Positions 26,371 through 36,597 of a stretch of DNA of 64,000 bases are shown piece after piece. Source of the DNA: CAVSSX01 sp963730735 (GTDB lineage Bacteria; Actinomycetota; Acidimicrobiia; Acidimicrobiales; RAAP-2); the NCBI GenBank assembly GCA_963730735.1, contig CAVSSX010000008.1, forward strand, positions 372,001-436,000. Direction: 5' to 3'. The number at the start of each line of letters is the position of its first letter. Position 1 is the first letter of the stretch. A program made the translations under genes and the position numbers. Under the pieces are notes generated by a model, which did not search any database, was not told the DNA's origin, and worked only from the letters and a program-made list of their open reading frames with translations.

Positions 26371-27732
26371 ATGGGTGACACCGGGCAGTCGACAGCGACA
26401 GAGGAGCGAGCCGGCACGGGTGTCATGTGGTTCCGGCGGGACCTCCGCCTGTCCGACAACCCGGCCCTGGCGGCTGCGCTGGCCGGCCGGCGACGACTCA
26501 TACCGCTCTTCGTATGGGACCCGGTCCTCGAGCGGCGGGGGCGCCCCGGCTGGCCTTTCTGGGCGGATGCCTCAGAGAGCTCGATCGTTCTCTCGGCGGC
26601 GCCCTGGTCGTGCGGCGCGGGGACCCGGTCGCCGTCGTCCCGGCCGTGGCCGCGGGCAAGGCCGACGACGTATGCTCGCCGCCGACTTCGGGCCCTACGG
26701 CACGCCCGGGAGGAGGCCGTCGCCAGGGCCCTGGCGGCTCACCGCCGCCTGGAACGGGTCGGATCGCCGTACGCAGTTGCGCCCGGTACCTTGCGAACTT
26801 CGACCGGGCAGCCGTTTCGGGTCTTCACGCCGTTCTCGGGCCTGGACGGCCGCGGGTTGGAGCCACCAGACCCCGCCCCGATCCGGGCGCTCGGCGGTGT
26901 CGGCTCCCGGGCGAGCTCGACCACTCGGGCCGACGCCGACCCCCGGCCCGGGGAGGGGCGGCCCAGCGCGCCCGACCGCTTCTGGGGGACGACCGCCTGG
27001 CTACGGCCACATCGGGACCGGCGCGACCCACCACCTCTCGACTGTCGCCTTACTTGAAATTCGGCTGCCTCCATCCGCGTCAGGTGCTCGATCCGCTGCG
27101 GGCCACCGCCACCACGATCGCTTTGCGGCCGAACTGTGCTGGAGGGAGTTCTACGCGGATGTCCTCTTCAACCACCCGAATCGGCCCGGCGGGCCTACCG
27201 GACCGAATGGCGGCGGTTCGAGGTCGAACCGGTGCCGGGGCCGACGACCGATTCGCGGCCTGGGACGCAGGGCCGCACCGGCTATCCGATCGTGGACGCC
27301 GGGATGCGACAGCTCGCGGCCGAGGCGTGGATGCACAACCGGGTCCGCATGATCATGGCCAGCTTCTTGGTCAAGGACCTGCACCTGGATTGGCCGGGGG
27401 GGCCCGGTGGTTCATGGAACAGCTGGTGGACGGCGACCTGGCGTCCAACCAGCACGGCTGGCAGTGGGTGGCGGGGTCCGGGACCGACGCGGCCCCCTAT
27501 TTCCGGATGTTCAACCCGGTGGCCAAGGCAGCGCTTCGATCCCGATGGCGACTACATCCGTCGTTGGGTGCCGGAGCTGGCCTGGCTGGCGACCGGCGAT
27601 CCACGAGCCGTGGAGGCGGCCGGCCCGTGTTCACACGCGCGGGTACCCCGCCCCGATTGTCGACCACGCCGTGGAACGACAGGAGGCGCTGGCCCGTTAC
27701 CGGGCGTCTGCGCCGGCGACACCGCGGACTGA
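26371..27732 (+). pseudogene. phr: Cryptochrome/DNA photolyase, multiply frameshifted
   Basis: The full photolyase can be reconstructed across all three frames. VMWFRRDLRLSDNPALAAAL starts after ATG 26371. ADFGPYGTPG, TGQPFRVFTPFSG, SPYLKFGCLHPRQVL, ELCWREFYADVLFNHPN, GYPIVDAGMRQLAAEAWMHN, RVRMIMASFLVKDLHLDW, LASNQHGWQWVAGSGTDAAP, FDPDGDYIRRWVPEL and YPAPIVDHAVERQEALARY follow in order. I count about ten frame changes in 1.36 kb, all explicable as lost single bases. FAD-binding residues of the C-terminal domain are all present. Such intact motifs with so many indels argue for sequence errors; if the sequence is right, the gene is dead. The true stop is probably the TGA at 27730-27732. Confidence 0.8.
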
Positions 27733-27818
27733 GGCCACACTGCTTGAGGCCACACTGCTTGAGGCCACACTGCTTGAGGCCACACTGCTTGAGGCCACAC
27801 TGCTTGAGGCCACACTGA
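27731..27818. repeat. 15-bp tandem repeat, 5.9 copies
   Basis: Five perfect copies of GAGGCCACACTGCTT at 27731-27745, 27746-27760, 27761-27775, 27776-27790 and 27791-27805, then a partial copy to 27818. It lies between the photolyase remnant and the SDR gene, ending 22 bp before the SDR start codon, so it falls in that gene's 5' leader. The lack of any sequence divergence between copies suggests recent expansion and likely copy-number variation. Confidence 0.9.
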
Positions 27819-27839
27819 CCGCTGCTACCGTCCCCGGCC

Positions 27840-28556
27840 ATGGGACTCCTCGAGGGAACGATCGTGCTCGTCACCGGCTCGACCCGGGGCATCGGCCGCG
27901 CCATGGCCGAGCGCTTCAGCGCCGAGGGGGCTCGAGTGGCCGTGCACGGCACCCGGGTGGCCGACGCCGAGGCGGTGGCGGCGGGGCTCCCCGGGGCCAT
28001 CGGTGTCGGTGCCGATGCCGCCGACCGTGCGGCGGTCGACGCCCTGGTGGCTGACGTCACCGACCGGCTGGGCCCGGTCGACGTCCTGGTCAACAACGCC
28101 GGCGTGTCCTCTCGGGCGGCGGTGACCCGGGTCACCGACGAGGACTGGGAGCGGGTCCTGGCCGTCAACCTGTCCGGGCCGCTCTACTTCGCCCAGGCCG
28201 TGATTCCGGGCATGAAGGCCCGGAGCGGCGGGACGATCGTGAACGTCATTTCGACCGCCGGGACCCACGGGCTGGTCGGCTTCTCGGCGTATTCGGCCTC
28301 GAAGGCCGGGCTGGTCGGACTGACCTTGACCTGGGCCAAGGAACTGGCGCCGTTCGGGATCCGGGTCAACGCCCTGGCGCCCGGGGCGGTCACCGACATG
28401 CTGAAGGAATTGCCCCCGGAGGTCCTCCAGCCCATCGTCGACCGGGGGGTACCGACGGTCGAGGCGGTCGCCGGTGCCGGGCTGTTCCTGGCCTCAGACC
28501 TCTCGAGCACGGTGACCGGCCAGATCATCCACGCCGTGGGGCACCCGCCGTCCTGA
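27840..28556 (+). CDS. Short-chain dehydrogenase/reductase (FabG-like)
   Basis: 238 aa. Cofactor motif TGSTRGIGRAMAERF (TGxxxGxG, residues about 13-21), NNAG at about 87-90, catalytic Ser in NVISTAGTHG and YSASK (Tyr and Lys). GAVTDMLKELPP is the substrate loop, and GQIIHAVGH the family C-terminus, where GQ-x-x-x-V-D/N-GG is usual. An intact classical SDR, probably NADPH-dependent 3-oxoacyl or related reductase; the true substrate is unknown. The gene is unbroken although both flanking regions are full of frameshifts. Confidence 0.88.
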   Translation: MGLLEGTIVLVTGSTRGIGRAMAERFSAEGARVAVHGTRVADAEAVAAGLPGAIGVGADAADRAAVDALVADVTDRLGPVDVLVNNAGVSSRAAVTRVTDEDWERVLAVNLSGPLYFAQAVIPGMKARSGGTIVNVISTAGTHGLVGFSAYSASKAGLVGLTLTWAKELAPFGIRVNALAPGAVTDMLKELPPEVLQPIVDRGVPTVEAVAGAGLFLASDLSSTVTGQIIHAVGHPPS

Positions 28557-28573
28557 GCGGCCGGTGCCGGTGC

Positions 28574-28882
28574 TCAGTCGGGTGCCGGGGCGCCGAACTC
28601 CGCCGACGTGCCGTTGCGCCGCCGGCGGCGGAGGTTGGCCTGGGCGATGACGCCCACCAGGGCGGTGAACACCACGGCCAGGATCACGGCGGCGAGCCAC
28701 GACCCGGTGATCGCCCGGAAGACCACCAGGAAGAAGGCCGCCGCCACCACGTACCCGAGGGCGTTCAGCACCGGGTGCTCCAGCCCGAGGCGGTCGAGAC
28801 GGCGCGACGCCCGGTTGGCCTGGGCCGAACGGTCGATCGACTGACGCAGGTGGCCGTAGCCGGAGTCTTCTGCAGTAGACAT
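28574..28882 (-). CDS. Small two-helix membrane protein
   Basis: 102 aa from ATG 28882; the longer frame upstream belongs to the frameshifted reductase. A charged N-terminus (HLRQSIDRSAQANRASRRL) is followed by two transmembrane segments (VLNALGYVVAAAFFLVVFRA and SWLAAVILAVVFTALVGVIA) and an Arg-rich tail (RRRRR). No family recognised. It is convergent with the SDR gene. Confidence 0.65.
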   Translation of the reverse strand: MSTAEDSGYGHLRQSIDRSAQANRASRRLDRLGLEHPVLNALGYVVAAAFFLVVFRAITGSWLAAVILAVVFTALVGVIAQANLRRRRRNGTSAEFGAPAPD

Positions 28883-28939
28883 GCAACTAGCGTAGCAACG
28901 GGGCGGGGGTGGAGCGCAAGGCCCCCTGCAGGCTCGGAA

Positions 28940-29853
28940 CCTCAGATCGCGCTCGAGCGCGCCCCCGTCGAACAGCGCGCCGGATGCCCGTCGGCCTCGA
29001 GGTCGGCCGCCACCTCGTCGTCGCCCGGACGGGGGTCCGACGCCGCCCGCTCGGCCGGCGGCGAGCACGGTGGCCAGCGTGGCCACGTCACTGCTCGAGT
29101 TCACGAAGAGCTGCCCGGGGATCGCTCCACCGCCGAGGACCCATCGCACCGATCGCCCGAGCACGCCGGGGTCGGTGATCGGTTCGTACCAGCTGTGATG
29201 GGGCGACGGGTCGTCGGGCGCCCAGCGGCGACGGGCCGCCGACTTGATCGTCTGGACAGCCACCCGCCGTTCGGCGCACAGGGCGAAGAGCGCCTCGGCG
29301 TCGCGCCGGTACGTGTCGATGCCGGCCAGGACCGGAGCTGAACGGCAAGCAGCACCGAGTCGTAGTCGAACGCCGCCAGGCTGCGCTGGTGCATGGCGGC
29401 GATCCGCAGGCCGTGGCCGGTGACCCCGATGTGGCGGCACGAGGCCCTCGGCCCGGGCGGCCACCAGTGCCTCGAGCGCCCCGCCCGGCCCGTGGGCCGT
29501 GCTGCCACTCGTCCTCCTCGACCAGGTTGTGCAACTGGATCAGGTCGACGTGGTCGACGCCCGAGCCGGGTGAGCGACCGCTCGAGGCTGGCCCGGGCGC
29601 CGTCGCCGGTCCGCTCCCCGGTCTTGGTGGCGAGGAAGAAGTCGTCCCGGTGCCCGGCCAGCCACGGCGCGAGCCGCAACTCGGCGTCGCCGTAGTTGGC
29701 CGCCACGTCGAGGTGGTTGACGCCGTGGGCTCAGCAGGACCTCGAGCACCTCGTCGGCCCGGTCCTGGCGCATGCCGCGACGAGGGCGGCGGCGCCGAAG
29801 ATGACCCGGCTGCTCCGGTGGCCGGTGCGTCCGAATTCGGCTTGCTCGATCAT
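28940..29853 (-). pseudogene. Aldo/keto reductase, frameshifted
   Basis: Starts MIEQAEFGRTGHRSSRVIFG at ATG 29853. In successive frames come VNHLDVAANYGDAELRLAPW (catalytic Asp and Tyr), FFLATKTGERTGDGARASLE (Lys), VDHVDLIQLHNL (His), HIGVTGHGLRIAAMHQRSL and VAVQTIKSAARRRW. This is an actinobacterial aldo/keto reductase of the short variant. There are at least five frame changes, all consistent with missing bases. The exact end is uncertain: FDGGALERDLRF near 28940 looks like the C-terminus but its stop is out of frame. Confidence 0.75.
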
Positions 29854-30027
29854 GGTCGGACTCTACGGTGCCCCGCCGTCCTGCCGCCCCTCGTGCGCCG
29901 GCCGACGGGCGTCGACCCGTCGGGTCTGGGCCATGATGGCCAACGGACCGAGGAGGCCACGTTGGGACAGCGGGGATGCACGATCGGACCGTCGGGCCCG
30001 GCGTCGGGGACCGATGGGAGGGCGGCG

Positions 30028-30712
30028 ATGACCACATTGATGTTCGTCCACGGCGCGTGCGTCCGCGACGCCGATTGGTGGTGGAGCCGAATGACCAGCC
30101 GCTGGCCGACCGCGGCGTTGCCACCGTCGCGGTGCCCTTGCCGAGCTGCGGCGAGTCCGGCGACACGCTCGGAGACCTGCACGATGACGTCGACTCATGC
30201 CGCCCGGTGATCGCCGCAATGGACGGTCCCGTCGTCTCTGCGGTCACTCTTACGGCGGCATGATCATCACCGAGGCCGGCGCCGATGACCGCGTCACCGA
30301 GCTGTGTACGTGGCCTCGGTGATGCCCGACACGGGTCAGTCGCAGGGGAGATGGTCGGCTGCGAGCCGGCGCCGTGGATGCGGCCGGGCGACGACGGGAC
30401 GGTCGCTGTCGATCCCGATCTGGTCCGGGAGTTCTTCCTTCAGGACTGCGACAGCGCGACCACGGAGCAGGCGATCGCGGCTCACGCGCCAGGCCCTGAT
30501 GCCGTTCACCAGGCGCCTCGCCAGATCGCCTGGCGACGAAGCCCGCCACCTACGTGGTCTGCACCGACGATCTGGCCACCCCGCCCGAGAGTGCAGCGGC
30601 GGCGCGTCCGGGAGGGCGCCAGCGCAGTCGAGTTCGCGGCTGGGCATCACCCGTTCCTCTCGCGTCCCGACGCGTTCGCGGCGAGCCTGGTCGCCGCCAC
30701 CGCCGACCCCTG
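30028..30712 (+). pseudogene. Alpha/beta-hydrolase, frameshifted
   Basis: MTTLMFVHGACVRDADWWWS at ATG 30028 is the oxyanion strand of an EstC/salicylate-esterase-like hydrolase (usual form VLVHGAWHGAWCW). ATVAVPLPSCGESGDTLGDL and CGHSYGGMIITEAG (Ser nucleophile in GHSYGG) follow in other frames, then a lid region DPDLVREFFLQDCDSATTEQ. The expected C-terminal His region (GHHPFLSRPDAFAASLV) is at the end. At least four frame changes. The pieces are otherwise well conserved, so indel error is a likely cause. Confidence 0.65.
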
Positions 30713-30759
30713 AGCGCCCCCTGGCGGCCGACGGGGGTCGATTGGCCGCCGCCGCCTAG

Positions 30760-31413
30760 GCGGGATCCGGGTGCAGCGCCCGGGCCCGAAGATCCCCCGC
30801 CGTCGGACCGGGCGGCGGCCCGGGCGCTCGACCGGGCGATCGGGTCGAAGGCGTAGTAGCCGGCCACGGCGGCCTGCAAGGCCAGGAAGGAAGGCGTTGA
30901 GGAACGCGTAACGCCCAACGCGAACGGTGTAGTGGCCCCGCCGCCCAACGCGAAGAGATCGTGGCGACGCGGTAACGCTCCTCTTCGGGGAGAGTCTGGT
31001 TGAGGAGACGCCGTCCCTTCGACGCGTAGAGCCACACCACCTACCACTCCAGGCGTATGCGTTGAGTGCCATCGTCACGCTGGAAAAGACCGCCGCCGTC
31101 CCCCGCGCCCTTTCTGTGCAGTGCCTTCCCGCACGCCCGGTCGGGTACGGGAGGAAGGCGATGGTCATCAGCAGCAAAGTTCAGGTAGACGAGCGGGCGG
31201 TCGATCCGAAGGTGAGCGAACACCGAGTGGTGGTTCAGCCACATGATCCCGATGACGGCGAAACTCACGACGTAGGCGGCCAGCGCCGGCCAACGCTGCC
31301 CAGCTGTGGGCCAGGTGGTGGTAGTCGTCGGGCTGGGCGATGGTCAGCACCAGCAGGGTGATGGCGATGGCGAAGACGCCGTCGCTGAACGCCTCGACCC
31401 GGGCCTTGCTCAC
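30760..31413 (-). pseudogene. TMEM175-family potassium channel-like protein, frameshifted
   Basis: GTG 31413 begins VSKARVEAFSDGVFAIAITL, which contains the FSDGVFAIAITL filter helix diagnostic of TMEM175/DUF1211 proteins. SFAVIGIMWLNHHSVFAHLR follows in another frame, then fragments resembling the second half (LLLMTIAFLPYPTG, VTMALNAYAW). Bacterial TMEM175 proteins are about 200 aa with six helices. At least four frame changes are needed. The 3' boundary is approximate. Confidence 0.6.
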
Positions 31414-31567
31414 CGGGGCCCGCTCGTCGCTGCGTCGGCCTGCGACTGGCCACTGCCGGTGGGAACCACCACCGGGGTTGTCTACCACCGGCTACCAGGC
31501 CGGCCGGCGGATTCGCCAACGGCCTGGCACCGGGCTCCTCGAGTACACCTCGGTCAGGCCACGTCGG

Positions 31568-32802
31568 TCAGGACGAGGAGGACACCTTGGTCGTTGCGGT
31601 CTTGACCGGCACCTTGCCACACCGCCGGCGTAGGGCGCGCCCATGTGGCACACCGCGGGCCCGAACGAACCCACCAAGCCGTAGTGGTTCGTCGCCGAGA
31701 AGTTGTACTTCAGGCCGAGGAACGTCTGGTTGTGGATCCCTTCGATCGCCGCCTGGATCGCGGCCGGCGACGCCGAGTGGAACTTGGTGATGGCGTAGTC
31801 GGCAGCTCCAGCGGCGCGCTGTCGGTGGCGATGAAGGTCAGGTAGTTGGTCACCAGGTTCGAGGTGGCCTTGGCGTACTGGGCCATCAGCTGGTTCTGGG
31901 GGCCGAGAACGCTTGATCGACCGGTCGGCGCACTGGTAGTAGTAGGCCGAGGCCTTCGGGGTCAGCGACCCCATGGCGGAGAACCCGCTGTACCACGCAC
32001 CGGCGGAGGACAGGATGTCCGGCGACCAGCCAGCCGCCAGGATGGCCTGCCAGATCGGGCCGTAGCTCTCACCGGCCGTCACCACCAACAACTGGGCCCC
32101 CGAGCCTTCAGCTGGGTGATGGCCGCCGAGTCGTCAACTGCCCCCGGGGTGACGTCACCGTGGTCACCTTCACCTTGGAGGACTGGATCCCGTTGGAGAT
32201 GAGGTTGGCGAACAACGTGTCGTAGGGGATGCCGTCGTTCAGCATGCCGACGTTGGTGTACCCTTCTTCTTGATCCAGGCTTGCGCGGCCACCCCGGTCT
32301 GCTGGAGGACGGGTTGGGACTGAACAGGTACGGGTACTGCCTGGCCTGCTTGGCCGCCGAGGCCAGCGCCGGGAATTCGAGGTTGGCGATCACCGGCATC
32401 TTGGCCTTCTTGAACACCGCCAGCTGCTGCAGGGCGGCGGCCGGGTTGGTGGTCAGGGTGACGATGGCCGCCGACTTGTCGGCCACCAGCTGGTTGGCCA
32501 CGTTCACCGCCGTGGTCACGTCGCTGGCGTCGTTCAAGAGGACCAGGTTGACCTGGTGGCCGTCGATGCCGTTCGGGTGCTCCTGGTTGAAGTACCCCAT
32601 CGCCACCTGGAACCCGAGCTTGGTGAAGATGCCGTACGATGCACTCGGGCCCGCTCAATGGCGTGGACACCCCCAAGGTGATCGGGCCCTTCGGTATCGG
32701 CGGATACTTGGACGCCGCCCCGGCGACCGAGACACTGCCAACCGTTGCCAGGACTCCGGCACACATCACCGCAGCCGCGACGCACCGCAAGCGCTTCCCC
32801 AT
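31568..32802 (-). pseudogene. Liv-type ABC transporter substrate-binding protein, frameshifted
   Basis: ATG 32802 starts MGKRLRCVAAAVMCAGVLAT, a signal peptide ending in AGAAS. ITLGVSTPLSGP, GYFNQEHPNGIDGHQVNLVL, SAAIVTLTTNPAAALQQLAV, WIKKKG, GMLNDG/PYDTLFANLISNG, QLLVVTAGESYGPIWQAILA, IEGIHNQTFLGLKYNFSATN and the C-terminus KVPVKTATTKVSSSS follow over several frames. It is a family-6 binding protein of the branched-chain amino acid type. No permease or ATPase genes adjoin it. At least six frame changes, each explained by one or two missing bases. Confidence 0.75.
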
Positions 32803-32961
32803 ACGACCCCCCCAGATCGGTTCATTGTCGAGCCACCCCCCAGGCAGTCGACGAACCCAAACCAACGGTAACACGACCCACCCGAAACGCAAGAGGGAAA
32901 CCGACATCGTCTCGACCGAACTTCGACATGTTCGCCAGCTCGTGCCCGGATGTGGCCGACC

Positions 32962-33759
32962 TCAGAGATCGAGGGTGATGCTGACGGGGCAGTGGTCACT
33001 GCCCATGATGTCGGCGTGGATGTCGGCCGCCACCACGTGGGGCCGTAGCGCCGCCGACACCAGGATGTAGTCGATGCGCCACCCGACGTTCCGGGCCCGG
33101 GCGTTGGCGAAGTGCGACCACCACGAGTAGTGGCCGTTTCCCTCGTGGAACATCCGGAACGTGTCGACGAAGCCGGCGTCGAGGAAGTGCTCGAAGCCCT
33201 GACGCTCCTCGTCGGTGAAGCCCTTCCGGCCCTTGTTCGACTTCGGGTTGGCCAGGTCGTCGGGCGTGTGGGCCACGTTCAGGTCACCGCAGAACACCAC
33301 CGGCTTGGTGGCCTGGAGCGAGGTCACGTAGGCGAGGAAGGCCGGATCCCATTGCGTATGTCGGAGGTCCAGGCGGCCGAGATCGTCCTTGGTGTTCGGG
33401 GTGTAGACGGTTACGACGTAGAAGTCGTCGTACTCGGCGGTGAGCACCCGGCCCTCGGTGTTGGGATCACCGAAGGTGTCGCCCACGACCTTGTGCTCGG
33501 CGATCACCTCGGCCGGCAACCCGGGGCTCACCGACGAGGGCACGGTCTTGGAGAAGATCGCCGTGCCCGAGTACCCCTTCTTCTCGGCCGAGTTCCAGTA
33601 CTCCTGGTACCCGGTCACGTCGATCTCGGCCTGGGACTGTTGGGCCTTGGTCTCTTGGAGACACACGATGTCGGGCTCGAGCGACGCCAGGAACGGGGCA
33701 AAGAGCCCTTTGCGAGCCACGGCCCGGATACCGTTCACGTTCCACGAGACGAGTCGCAT
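32962..33759 (-). CDS. xth: Exodeoxyribonuclease III
   Basis: 265 aa from ATG 33759 (MRLVSWNVNGIRAVARKG); the open frame upstream is not part of it. All AP-endonuclease/Exo III motifs are present: WNVNGIRA (metal Asn), LQETKAQ (catalytic Glu), VYTPN, FCGDLNVAH (Asp/Asn), RIDYILVS and GSDHCPVSITL (Asp/His). It repairs abasic sites and trims 3' ends. The protein is intact in the middle of a frameshift-rich interval. Confidence 0.93.
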   Translation of the reverse strand: MRLVSWNVNGIRAVARKGLFAPFLASLEPDIVCLQETKAQQSQAEIDVTGYQEYWNSAEKKGYSGTAIFSKTVPSSVSPGLPAEVIAEHKVVGDTFGDPNTEGRVLTAEYDDFYVVTVYTPNTKDDLGRLDLRHTQWDPAFLAYVTSLQATKPVVFCGDLNVAHTPDDLANPKSNKGRKGFTDEERQGFEHFLDAGFVDTFRMFHEGNGHYSWWSHFANARARNVGWRIDYILVSAALRPHVVAADIHADIMGSDHCPVSITLDL

Positions 33760-33846
33760 CCGGGTCAATGTAGCCCGGTCACCGACCGCCGAATCCGGGG
33801 GTCGCACCCCCGTCGCCGGCCCTCGACCGGCTCCATTGGCTACGGC

Positions 33847-33891
33847 GCTCAGCCGAAGGCGGCTCAGCCGAAGGCGGCTCAGCCGAAAGCG
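33847..33891. repeat. 15-bp tandem repeat, 3 copies
   Basis: Copies GCTCAGCCGAAGGCG at 33847-33861 and 33862-33876, and GCTCAGCCGAAAGCG at 33877-33891. They lie about 90 bp upstream of the exonuclease III start codon and at the 3' end of the small Cys-rich frame on the same strand. The unit length equals that of the repeat at 27731-27818, but the sequences are unrelated. Confidence 0.85.
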
Positions 33892-34192
33892 TTGTGGCGG
33901 ACCTCGCCCTCGGCGGCGTCGACCACCGGCACGCAAAGGGGGCACGGACCGCCGGTGTCGCCGTGCCGGCCGCCCGGACCACGGTGACCCGAGCGGTCCG
34001 GGCCCGAGTCACCGAGCAGTAAGGGCAGAGGTCACGGCCGAGCGCGTCCACCGTCCAGCCGAGCTCCGCGCCGACGCCCGCGAGGATCCACGGTTCGGCG
34101 AATTGGATGATCGGGGTCGAGCGGTCCGGGCGTAGTCGAACCCGACACGCGCACACCTCGCATCGAATCCAAAAGCTGCTCTCGACCGCCAC
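33879..34192 (-). CDS. Possible small Cys-rich (zinc-ribbon-like) protein
   Basis: From GTG 34192: VAVESSFWIRCEVCACRVRL, later DLCPYCSV, and, after one frame change near 33950, GDTGGPCPLCVPVVDAAEGE ending in TGA at 33879. Three CxxC-type knuckles suggest a small metal-binding protein. No family recognised. The frame change and weak start keep confidence low; it may be spurious. Confidence 0.35.
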
Positions 34193-34479
34193 GCCGATCC
34201 TCTCGCTGCACGGTCGACGACCACCACCGTCGACCCTCGCTGTCCTCGGAAAACGATAACGACGGGCACTGCGAAAAGGGGTGATGGTCGAACCCGGTCG
34301 CCGCCGAGGCCTGGCGATGTTCGGGGTGGGGACCATTGGATCAGCAGCGATCCACCGATCACCAGCGGCGCGCGAGGCTCCGCGTAATTTCGGTCCGGCG
34401 ATCCTAGGATGCGCGTCATGCGTGCCGTCATGGCATCGCGTCGACGGTCGGGTCGGCAATATCTCGGTCACGTGGTCCG

Positions 34480-36091
34480 TTGACCCTCACCGCTCCCCCG
34501 GTCCTCGACCGAGACGTCCTCTCTCCGGTCGAACCACGTCCGCCGGTCGTCCGTCGACGTCCACCGTCCCACGTCCGTTCCGATGCCCGGGCCCGTCGGA
34601 CCATTGGCGCCTCGGGATCGCCGCCTTCACCCTCCAGGCACTTGTGCTCGTGCTGTGGAGCTATCACCTCTGGTCCCACTTCGACCTCACCACCGACTTC
34701 GCCACGTTCACCCAGGCGTTCCAGCAGATCGGTACCGGTCACCTCGATCCCCGGCTGACGACGTTCCCGTACGACTACCCCAATTACGGCTATCCCTTCT
34801 GGCAGAGCCATCTCGAGCTGGTCCTGTGGCCGCTCTCGCTCCTCTACCCGCTCGGGCACAGTTCCTTCGAGCTCCTGGTGGTGCAGGACCTGGCGCTCGC
34901 CGCCTCGGGCCTCGTGGCGCTGCGCTGGGGCCTGGACCTGCTCGCCCGGGGCTGGCCGCACCGGGGCTGGAGCGGACCGGCCATCGGGACCGTGCTCCTG
35001 ACGGTGCTTCTCCTTAAACCCTTGGGTGTACTGGACGGCCAGCTTCGACTTCCACGTGCAACCGATCGCCACCCTGTGCATCCTCCTGGCCGGTCGAGAC
35101 ATCTGGAACGGACGACGACGGGCCCTGTGGTGGGTAGCAGCGACACTCCTGTGCGGCGACGTCGCCACGACCTACGTGTTGGCGCTCGGCATCTCGGCCC
35201 TGCTCGCCTCGAAGGCCACCCGGCGTCCGGGCGTCGGCCTGGTGCTGACCAGTCTGGTGTGGTTCGCCATCGTGCTCCTGGTGGGCTCGGGCAAGGGCTC
35301 CACGCTGTCGAGCAGCGACGGCTACTTGGCCCAGGGCACGGTGAGCGGGGGTCTGGTCGGCCTGTTGGCCATCGCCGCCGGCACCGTCACCCACCCGGCG
35401 GCGCCGCTGCGGACCCTGCACGAGCGGCTCGGCGAGATCCTCAAGTACCCGGCCGCCGTGGGCTACCTCGGTTTCGTCTCGGCGATCAGCCTGCCGATGA
35501 CGGTCATTGTGCTCGGCGCCAACGCGGTCACCGCCACCCCGGTCTTCGTCGGCAGCGTGGCCAGCTTCCAGAGCCTGGTGGTGGTGTTGTTCCTCGCCGT
35601 CGGCCTCATGGAAGTGTGCACGTGGCTCGCCGGCGGAGGCCGCCTCGGGCTTACCCTTGCCGGCGTGGCCGTCACCGGCGTCCTGGTGATTGCCTTGGGC
35701 ACGTCGCTGTTCTGGATCCCGAAGGTCCGCTCGCTCTCCACCGTGGGTACGCCGGCGGCCTCGACGCTCGACCGGACCCTCGCCACCACCCCCGCCGATG
35801 CCGAGGTGGTGGCGGCCAACGGAGTGATCGGCCGCTTCGGTGGACGCCAGCTCGGTCTGAACCCGCTGCTCACGATCGACCGGGGCAGACCATCCCGGTC
35901 GAGGCGGCCCAGGTGGTCTTCGTGTTCACCGACGCCTTTACGCCACGAGTCCTGTGCAGAACGCCGCCGACCAGCACTACGTGGTGACCAAGCTGCACGC
36001 CGCTGCCCTGGCTGACGGGGGTGGCGTCACCACCTACCTCTGGCGCCCCCCGGCCGGCGTCCACTCGATCACCCTTCCGACGGCCCCCTGA
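34480..36091 (+). pseudogene. DUF2079 integral membrane protein, frameshifted
   Basis: Begins around TTG 34480 (TLTAPPVLDRDVLSPVEP). After a shift near 34600 it reads LWSYHLWSHFDLTTDFATFT and FPYDYPNYGYPFWQSHLELV, the DUF2079 signature region with multiple helices. After a shift near 35022 it reads YWTASFDFHVQPIATLCILL and RRALWWVAATLLCGDVATTY through eight or so further helices. Two late shifts near 35880 and 35945 lead to LWRPPAGVHSITLPTAP and TGA 36089-36091. DUF2079 proteins are predicted GT-C-like membrane proteins of unknown function. Confidence 0.7.
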
Positions 36092-36094
36092 CCG

Positions 36095-36116
36095 CTCCGA
36101 CCCGCCGGGGTCGGAG
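36095..36116 (+). terminator. Hairpin after the DUF2079 gene
   Basis: Perfect 9-bp inverted repeat CTCCGACCC / GGGTCGGAG with loop GCCG, starting 3 bp after the stop codon. No T-run follows, so it may be a weak intrinsic terminator or an RNA-stabilising hairpin. Confidence 0.55.
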
Positions 36117-36279
36117 GCCGTTCGAGAAATTTCGTGAGGTCATGGACATTCGTACGTTCTCTGGTCAGGGAGCGGTGTCCCTACCGATCGCACATCGATC
36201 GCCGGGGTCACTCACTCAATCCGCACGCTGGTCGGAGCATCGGCCCCGGTCGGCCCGATGGCGCCGGGCGTGGACCGGC

Positions 36280-36597
36280 CTAGTCGGGGGGTGCCATCCC
36301 CGATGAGTGGTAGGCCACCATCTCCCGGGCCCGCTCCAGCGAGTAGGGACCCCGCAACATCTGGACCTCGTCGGACTCCTCGGCCGGTGGTCCGTCGGTG
36401 TCGCCGCACTGGGTGCAGATCACTTCCCAGGACCGGGTGTCGGTCCCGTGCCAGTGCCACTCGCCGTGGTGGTTCTGGAACCACTCGAGGCGGACCGCCC
36501 GACACAGGGGGCAGTGACTGGTGGTGGTGGTCAGCTCGGCCTCGGGTCGCCGAGACGACGACAGACGACGTCCCCGAGCGTCCTCCCGACGGTCCAT
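36280..36597 (-). CDS. Small zinc-ribbon protein
   Basis: 105 aa from ATG 36597 (MDRREDARGRRL). One zinc-ribbon: CPLC near residue 31 and CTQC near residue 64, separated by a Trp/His-rich segment (EWFQNHHGEWHWHGTDT). The C-terminus YSLERAREMVAYHSSGM is acidic-helical. No family name recognised; the four Cys are correctly spaced for one zinc. Function unknown. Confidence 0.6.
   Translation of the reverse strand: MDRREDARGRRLSSSRRPEAELTTTTSHCPLCRAVRLEWFQNHHGEWHWHGTDTRSWEVICTQCGDTDGPPAEESDEVQMLRGPYSLERAREMVAYHSSGMAPPD

Noticed and set aside
27731..27818. Possible CRISPR array
   Set aside because: Units are adjacent 15-mers with no spacers and no cas genes nearby; it is a simple tandem repeat.
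26371..32802. Mobile-element insertion as the cause of the broken genes
   Set aside because: No transposase, terminal inverted repeats or target duplications; breaks are single-base frame changes.
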